Positions 59,085-64,000 of a stretch of 64,000 bases of DNA are shown here, piece after piece. The notes beneath the pieces are model-generated. The model did no database searches, was not told where the DNA came from, and saw only the letters and a list, made by a program, of their open reading frames with translations. The stretch's first letter is position 1, and every line of letters starts with the position of its first letter. Origin of the DNA: Stenopsyche tienmushanensis. Its lineage: Eukaryota; Arthropoda; Insecta; Trichoptera; Stenopsychidae. The stretch is taken from NCBI GenBank assembly GCA_008973525.1, contig WACJ01000048.1, positions 186,001 through 250,000 of the forward strand, given 5' to 3'. The position numbers and the translations under genes are program-made.

Positions 59085-59810
59085 CAGGACTACCTGTAGG
59101 TAGTCCCGCGATTAAGTGGTTGGACTCGTAGCCCAAACATCTTGGGTTCGAATCATACAGGTTAAATACGGAGGTTATTCAAATATAACCCGGAATTTGG
59201 CTATACAAATGTATTAGTGACTAGTGATTACCCGGCATGCGTTGTAATGCCACGTCTTGCATAACAAACTGCTTACACAAATAATATTTTTACTATGCCT
59301 ATGTTATTTTCGCAAGCATAAACAATAAGTTGACAAAGTTTTATTGCAATCGGATAAACGGTATGGCAGCGCATTAAATACGGACAAACAAACATTGATT
59401 TTATATATTAGACTATTCTTATGTTACACGCGTAATCCTTAGCAATAAGTGAACGAAGTTTTATCGCAATTGGATGAACGGTATAGGAGCGCATTACATA
59501 CGAACAAAGAGAGATTCATTTTTATATATTAGATATGAATAAACATACAAAAATTGTTCTGTACTAATATTATTTAAGAAAGTGCAAACAATAAGTTGGT
59601 ACAGTTTTATTGCAATCGAATGAACGGCATGGCAACGCATAAAATACAGACAAACAAATTTGTATTTTTGTACGATTAAACTATACTTATGTTATTCGCG
59701 CAATCCTTACCAATTAGCGGACAACGTTTTATCGCTATTGGATGAACGGTATGGGAGCGCATTAAATATGAACAAACAACACAAATGGATTATCTAATTT
59801 TTATACATAA
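59085..59810 (+). mobile_element. tRNA-derived SINE with tandemly repeated tail
   Basis: The head (about 59099-59160) has a polymerase III A-box-like AAGTGGTTGGACTCGTAGCC and a B-box GGGTTCGAATCATACAGG, as in a tRNA-derived SINE. A body follows with ACCCGGCATGCGTTGTAATG. The tail motif 'GTTTTATYGCAATYGGATRAACGGTAT...GAACAAACA' then occurs four times, at about 59290-59410, 59411-59532, 59533-59685 and 59686-59810. Single copies of this tail occur at 6563 and 20345. The anticodon arm does not fold well enough to call a functional tRNA. Confidence 0.75.
59290..59810 (+). repeat. Four tandem units of about 120-150 bp
   Basis: Each unit contains TTATGTTATTCGCG-like sequence, CAATAAGT-GACAAAGTTTTA, TGCAATCGGATAAACGGTAT and GCGCATTAAATACGGACAAA. 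They end in TTTTATATATTAGA or a worn version. Units 1, 2 and 4 are closest in length and order; unit 3 has an insertion at its start. Confidence 0.75.
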
Positions 59811-61810
59811 TTCCTTTAATAAGAAATACATTTATTCTATCGAATAGGAAGCTTCATCATTCTGTCACGGAAGAAATAAGGCAAGAAGTAGCATTCTCTG
59901 TTGCGCAACGCGTTTTTCTTTAGAGACGGACTTAAGAAGCTTCCTATCAAATTATTAAATGTTATAATGCAATATTTTTTCACATCAGTTTAGTGGCTTA
60001 TGAGGATTTATTGAAACATTTTTTACAAAATTATGCACATCCATTATACACACGTTTATTAATATTTATTTATAAATTAAAAAATATCCCGTGGGTGGTG
60101 TCCTGGAAAGAGCCCCAAATTTTAACGCTAAAGCACATTTGTCAGTCATAAATTATGAAGCAGAAGAGTGCAAAAAAGGATGCGAATCATTGAAATGCTC
60201 CATAAAATATAATTCATGCGTGGCCCTATTTAAATCCCTTCCGAAAGGACTCATTTATTCATTAGCTAACGAGATGATGATATAACAAAAAACATGATTT
60301 TTTGATGACGGTTATAAATTTGCTCACATCAATATGTGAAATTATGGAATATGGCGTTTTAATCAGTAACATTTGGTCTGGTGTATGAATGATCGTTTAA
60401 ATTTATAGCAATGCAACTGTGCAAGTGCAAAAATATTTACAACTTTATTATATTCAAATATTATAAGCCCGTTGGTGGATTTTAATCATGTATAAAACAA
60501 TCGCACAGGACTTAGAATTCTTATTCTATTTTAGCATGTTAAAGTGCTTTGAGCAATCCTTTGTTCTGGCGGGAATGAAAATTAATATTTCACACCTAAG
60601 TGCAGCGAAACATGTCCATTACCGCGGCATTGTCAGAAAACACAATGTGCAAACTTTGCGCCACAGAAAGAATTTTCTTTGAATATTTCGAATTTCGTCG
60701 AGTTAGATAATACTCGCATTTGTAAACCATTGTTCGGGGATGTCTATTTTAATATGCATTAGTTATATTCTGCACAAAGGGATGATGACATCAGAATTAT
60801 TAATAAAGTAACGATTGAAAGCTTGTATACATTTGAATTCAATGAAACATGTCTTTGAATATCACTCAAACGGACGCAGGCTGTTAATTAGCACAAATTC
60901 GCATGGTTATTATGCACCTATCAGAGTTTTGGGGTTGGTTCATTTTTAAAAAGTATTTTAACAGCTTATGCCCCCTTAAAATTAAAAGAGGCAGCGAAGC
61001 CATCCCCTTGCAATGATGAAATATCTCTGGAAAAGTTAATTAAAATTCCAATTAGATATGCATACATTTCCGGCGAAAGCACATTTCTACCGCACAAGGC
61101 ATTCATTTACATCATAAAAATTCATAGACAAACATAAATGCATATTATTTCGCACATGCAAAAATAAATATCGATAAATTTAAAATCACCCTGGAAATGG
61201 AAATTTCATTCCAAAATTTTCCCTGTTTGTCAAAATTGATAATGCAAGCGGAAAATTGCATTTTATTTCATTGCGCAATGAAATTTGCATATTTACATTG
61301 ATAACGTTTCGGCACAAATTGACCCAAAGAGCATGTAAATGACATAATGTAAATGCATTTATTCCCAAACTGATCATGCATTATAAATGTTTATCCATTT
61401 ATTTGACAAATGTATATAGATACAAAATCATGCCTTGAAATCAAATATGAAGATGGAGGTTGGTCTTATCTCTTATGAAAACTCTTGGTCTTAGATCTTA
61501 TGAAAATATCAGCATAAAAGCATCGTGATAGAGTGTTGGTAGTTGATGCGGACGCTGGCAGATATCAGCTCTTTAATGTAATTACGTATGTAACTTTGCA
61601 AATTATTGCTATTTTTTTCCTTGATCATTTTATTATTATAGAGACAATACATATTATTTTTTAAAAATATTAATATAAAGAGTTTTAATTGATTTTTTTT
61701 ACGAAATTGGAATTATTCATTTTAAATTGTGTCGGTTGCTTGTTATTTGGCTTTCTTCGTTCGGTGGGAACGTTCGATATTTATTATAATATTTTCGTGT
61801 TTTTTTTTAT
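59811..61810. other. Unique sequence
   Basis: No gene can be supported. The plus frames at 60091-60285 and 60488-60682 have plausible-looking mixed composition but no domain, splice or signal features. The GCATAT/AAATTTCAT-rich part at 60950-61400 is unremarkable. Confidence 0.3.
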
Positions 61811-61814
61811 ATCA

Positions 61815-61988
61815 GGGCTTCGAACCGGATCTGAACCGATAACCAGTAAAACCGGTATTTTTGCGAATTGAACCGGTTAGAAATATCGGTTTTATCGGTT
61901 CGATATACGTTTTACACGAAAAAACGGGATTGATTAATCTTTGTATTGACATAATATGTGACCATTCATATGCAAAATTTATTTGATT
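61815..61988 (+). mobile_element. ACCGG-type repeat (possibly hAT-like)
   Basis: AGGGCTTCGAACCGGATCTG is followed by repeated GAACCG/CGGTT motifs (ACCGGTATTTTT, TTGAACCGGTTAGA, ATCGGTTTTATCGGTT) in both orientations. A related start lies at 17116. The right side is cut by, or ends at, the TA-flanked repeat inserted at 61990. hAT-type termini often look like this, but no target duplication could be shown. Confidence 0.45.
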
Positions 61989-61989
61989 G

Positions 61990-62864
61990 TACACTCAAAC
62001 CTGCGATTTCGAAGTTATGCGGTATTTTTAAAGCTATTTTTATTATTTCATAAAGAGTACGTTTCGAGATATTTTGGATAAAATAGGAAATAAATCATCA
62101 ACACTATCGCTGAATCTCGACTTTTAAAAATAGATTTTCTAAAGGAATTTCCAAAATTCCAACTATTTGCAGAGTTATAGCTATTTTAGTGACGCGGCAA
62201 CTCGGTCGGTCCTACCATAATGAAATCTTTTAACGCGTTTCTCTCCAAACTACTTTTTTCAACAAGTTTGGCATGATATCTTTAGTTTACTAGTTTCTAG
62301 GTACGAATCTTTTCTATATAACCCTCTTTTATTTCTACCAAATTTATGTAAATTTTTTTTTTAACCATTAATAAAAAACTATGACAAAATAAGGCCAAAA
62401 AACGATTTGACATTTTTTTTAAAACAGTCGCCATTTTGTGATATTTTTTTTGAGTTAGGGACTATAGTGACATTTTTACTAATAACGAATTTCTTCCAAA
62501 GAAGAGGGCGATTTTGAGTTATATCGAAAATCGCAACATACAGCGATGATAGTTTGTAATTAAAATAATTAGTATTTCTTTAGTGGATATCTGGTTTTTG
62601 AGATGCCAGATGTTAGAAATCCTTAAAAATGTATCAATGATGCAAGACGTCCTTTAAATGTTACCAAAAAAGCTATTTTTTAATTGCCTTATTGTTTTCT
62701 CGTTTTTTATTAACTTTTTTTAGCGATTTTGGATATATTTTATATAGTTGTTTCAAAGTTATGCGGCTTGAACGCATGTTCACTTTTTCTGTGTAAGTCA
62801 TAGTTTTTTTTTTGTGCGATTTTCCGTGGATTGCATCTACCGCGTAAAAAAAGGTTTCATGTTA
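61990..62864 (+). mobile_element. TA-flanked repeat family, long copy
   Basis: A near-full-length member (875 bp) starts TACACTCAAACCTGCGATTT; a deletion removed part of the first T-rich repeat. It then carries AAGTTATGCGG, GAGTTATAGCTATTTTAGTG, CTACCATAATGAAATCTTTT, AACGCGTTTCTCTCCAAACT, a block ending GGGACTATAGTGACATTTTT, a worn hairpin module, CGCATGTTCACTTTTTCTGT and the right end near 62864. The order matches 56330-57189. There is no ORF. Confidence 0.75.
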
Positions 62865-64000
62865 AAAAAAATTGTAATCCATGAGCAAATCTCTAATGAA
62901 GATTATCTTAGGTTCAATTAGCGGATTTGAAAAATAAATTTATCTTGATTTTCATACTACATAACTACGTTTCTAAACTGAAATGTTGCGTAAGTTGTCA
63001 ATGTTGGTCAATAAGTTGTATTTAATTGAGTGGAAAGTGGCTTTTAACAAAACAGGAATTGTTTACTATGAATGTAAGTTTTAATGAAAAGAAACATCAT
63101 TTTTTCAAAATGAATTGTATCAAGAAATACGTATAAATAATTATATATTTTTAAATAATAGTATTTTTAAAAAGATGAGAACTACTGAAAATACTTATCT
63201 TCATTTTATCTTACGACTACAGATCATTTTACGAAAGCAAAAGAGTAAAAATAGTTTTGATATACCCGAAAAAATTACGTAAAAATGATGTTTATCTCTT
63301 AAAAATGAAAAAAAGGTGTTTATATTTTATTATGAATTAATTTTCCATTCATTTTTCCTGCTATCCTCATTTGAAATGTGCGTACGTGGTCGGTAAAGTG
63401 TTAAAAACAAGATAATCAGAATGACAGAATAAAAATGATGCTCATTGTTACCAAAATGATTACGCTCGTATTCAAATATAATACTTATCCACGATTTATA
63501 GAAATGAACTCTTTACAAAACTTCTTTAGTGCAATTTTTAATCAAAATGGATGAAAATCTTCTCAGGGATGTATAGCCTCCTGAAGACTGTATCTGAAGA
63601 TAATTTAAACGCCTATCTATTATATTTATTATGGAAATATATGTTTAAGTAATATAACGACGCTCATTGCGACGTGTTCAAAATTTAAAATAAGCGATTT
63701 ATTAGTGTATAGAGCAACTAGCAGTTCTCTAATTAGGGCAGCTCGTATTTCTTCCCGCTTTAATTAGAACATTTAATAATTCTCAGGACCTGTTCTCGGG
63801 AAGGTTCTTTGAAAAATAGCTGGACTTGGATATTGTACGCTTTATTCATTTGGTAATAAATGCCGACTATTTATCATGGGGCGCTGAAGTATGTTACTTA
63901 GATGATTGTAGCCGAGAGCCGCGCGCGGCACTTCATTCGAATATATTCGACATCATAAGCTTCCTGAACATCTGTCGGGTCTTCTTACTGAATTATCACC
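62865..64000. other. AT-rich unique sequence
   Basis: Nothing can be supported. The last 150 bases are a little GC-richer (GCCGAGAGCCGCGCGCGGCA near 63911) but too short to interpret. Confidence 0.3.

Noticed and set aside
59099..59160. tRNA gene
   Set aside because: A- and B-box motifs are present, but the sequence lacks a good cloverleaf and continues into SINE body and tail repeats, so it is the head of a SINE.
59290..59810. CRISPR-like array
   Set aside because: The repeats are contiguous 120-150 bp units without spacers and match SINE tails elsewhere.

Overview
This window looks like gene-poor nuclear DNA from an arthropod, most likely an insect. It is strongly AT-rich and has no operons, Shine-Dalgarno-spaced ORFs or long open frames; the longest ORF is about 110 codons and belongs to a broken mariner transposase. 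The repeats are typical of insect genomes: several mariner families, a Mutator-like transposase fragment, TA-flanked and TTAA-flanked non-autonomous DNA elements, tRNA-headed SINEs, a 5'-truncated LINE and solo LTRs. I see no rRNA, functional tRNA gene, CRISPR array or complete host gene. All family names come from reading motifs by eye; no database search was possible.

Layout. 1-1.9 kb: unique sequence with a GC-richer patch. 1.9-4.2 kb: a mariner copy with a LINE inserted in its right end (11-bp target duplication), then a 990-bp element with inverted repeats of about 200 bp. 5-7.6 kb: a SINE, two mariner relics, a SINE tail and an LTR. 7.6-17 kb: mostly unique, with an LTR piece, a TTAA-type element and a candidate plus-strand exon (14503-14616). 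17-21 kb: a dense transposon mosaic, interrupted by a possible small secreted-peptide gene (18377-18571, minus). 22.5-25.2 kb: two minus-strand transposase fragments. 27.4 kb: a candidate minus-strand immunoglobulin-type exon. 28.2-29 kb: an internally deleted mariner. 32.9-37.6 kb: two copies of a TA-flanked repeat family plus retroelement-like pieces. 39.7-40.6 and 51.2 kb: three copies of a CTCAATAAGTTCGTAGG-ended family. 46.5-50.5 kb: a TTAA element, a complete solo LTR with 4-bp target duplication, a mariner fragment, another TA-family copy and another mariner. 53-54 kb: a TIR-bounded mariner deletion derivative and an LTR. 56.3-57.2 and 62-62.9 kb: the two longest TA-family copies. 59.1-59.8 kb: a SINE whose tail is repeated about four times. 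Between these lie AT-rich stretches with scattered GC-richer patches of 300-800 bp that lack long ORFs and may be conserved non-coding DNA.

No gene set works together here. The window reads as long intron or intergenic DNA shaped by decayed transposons, with at most two or three short host exons. The most useful signals are shared repeat architectures: an LTR stem-loop kept upstream of the polyadenylation signal, a module shared between the TA-flanked family and DNA beside the Mutator-like relic, the SINE tail array, and two mariner copies deleted at nearly the same place.
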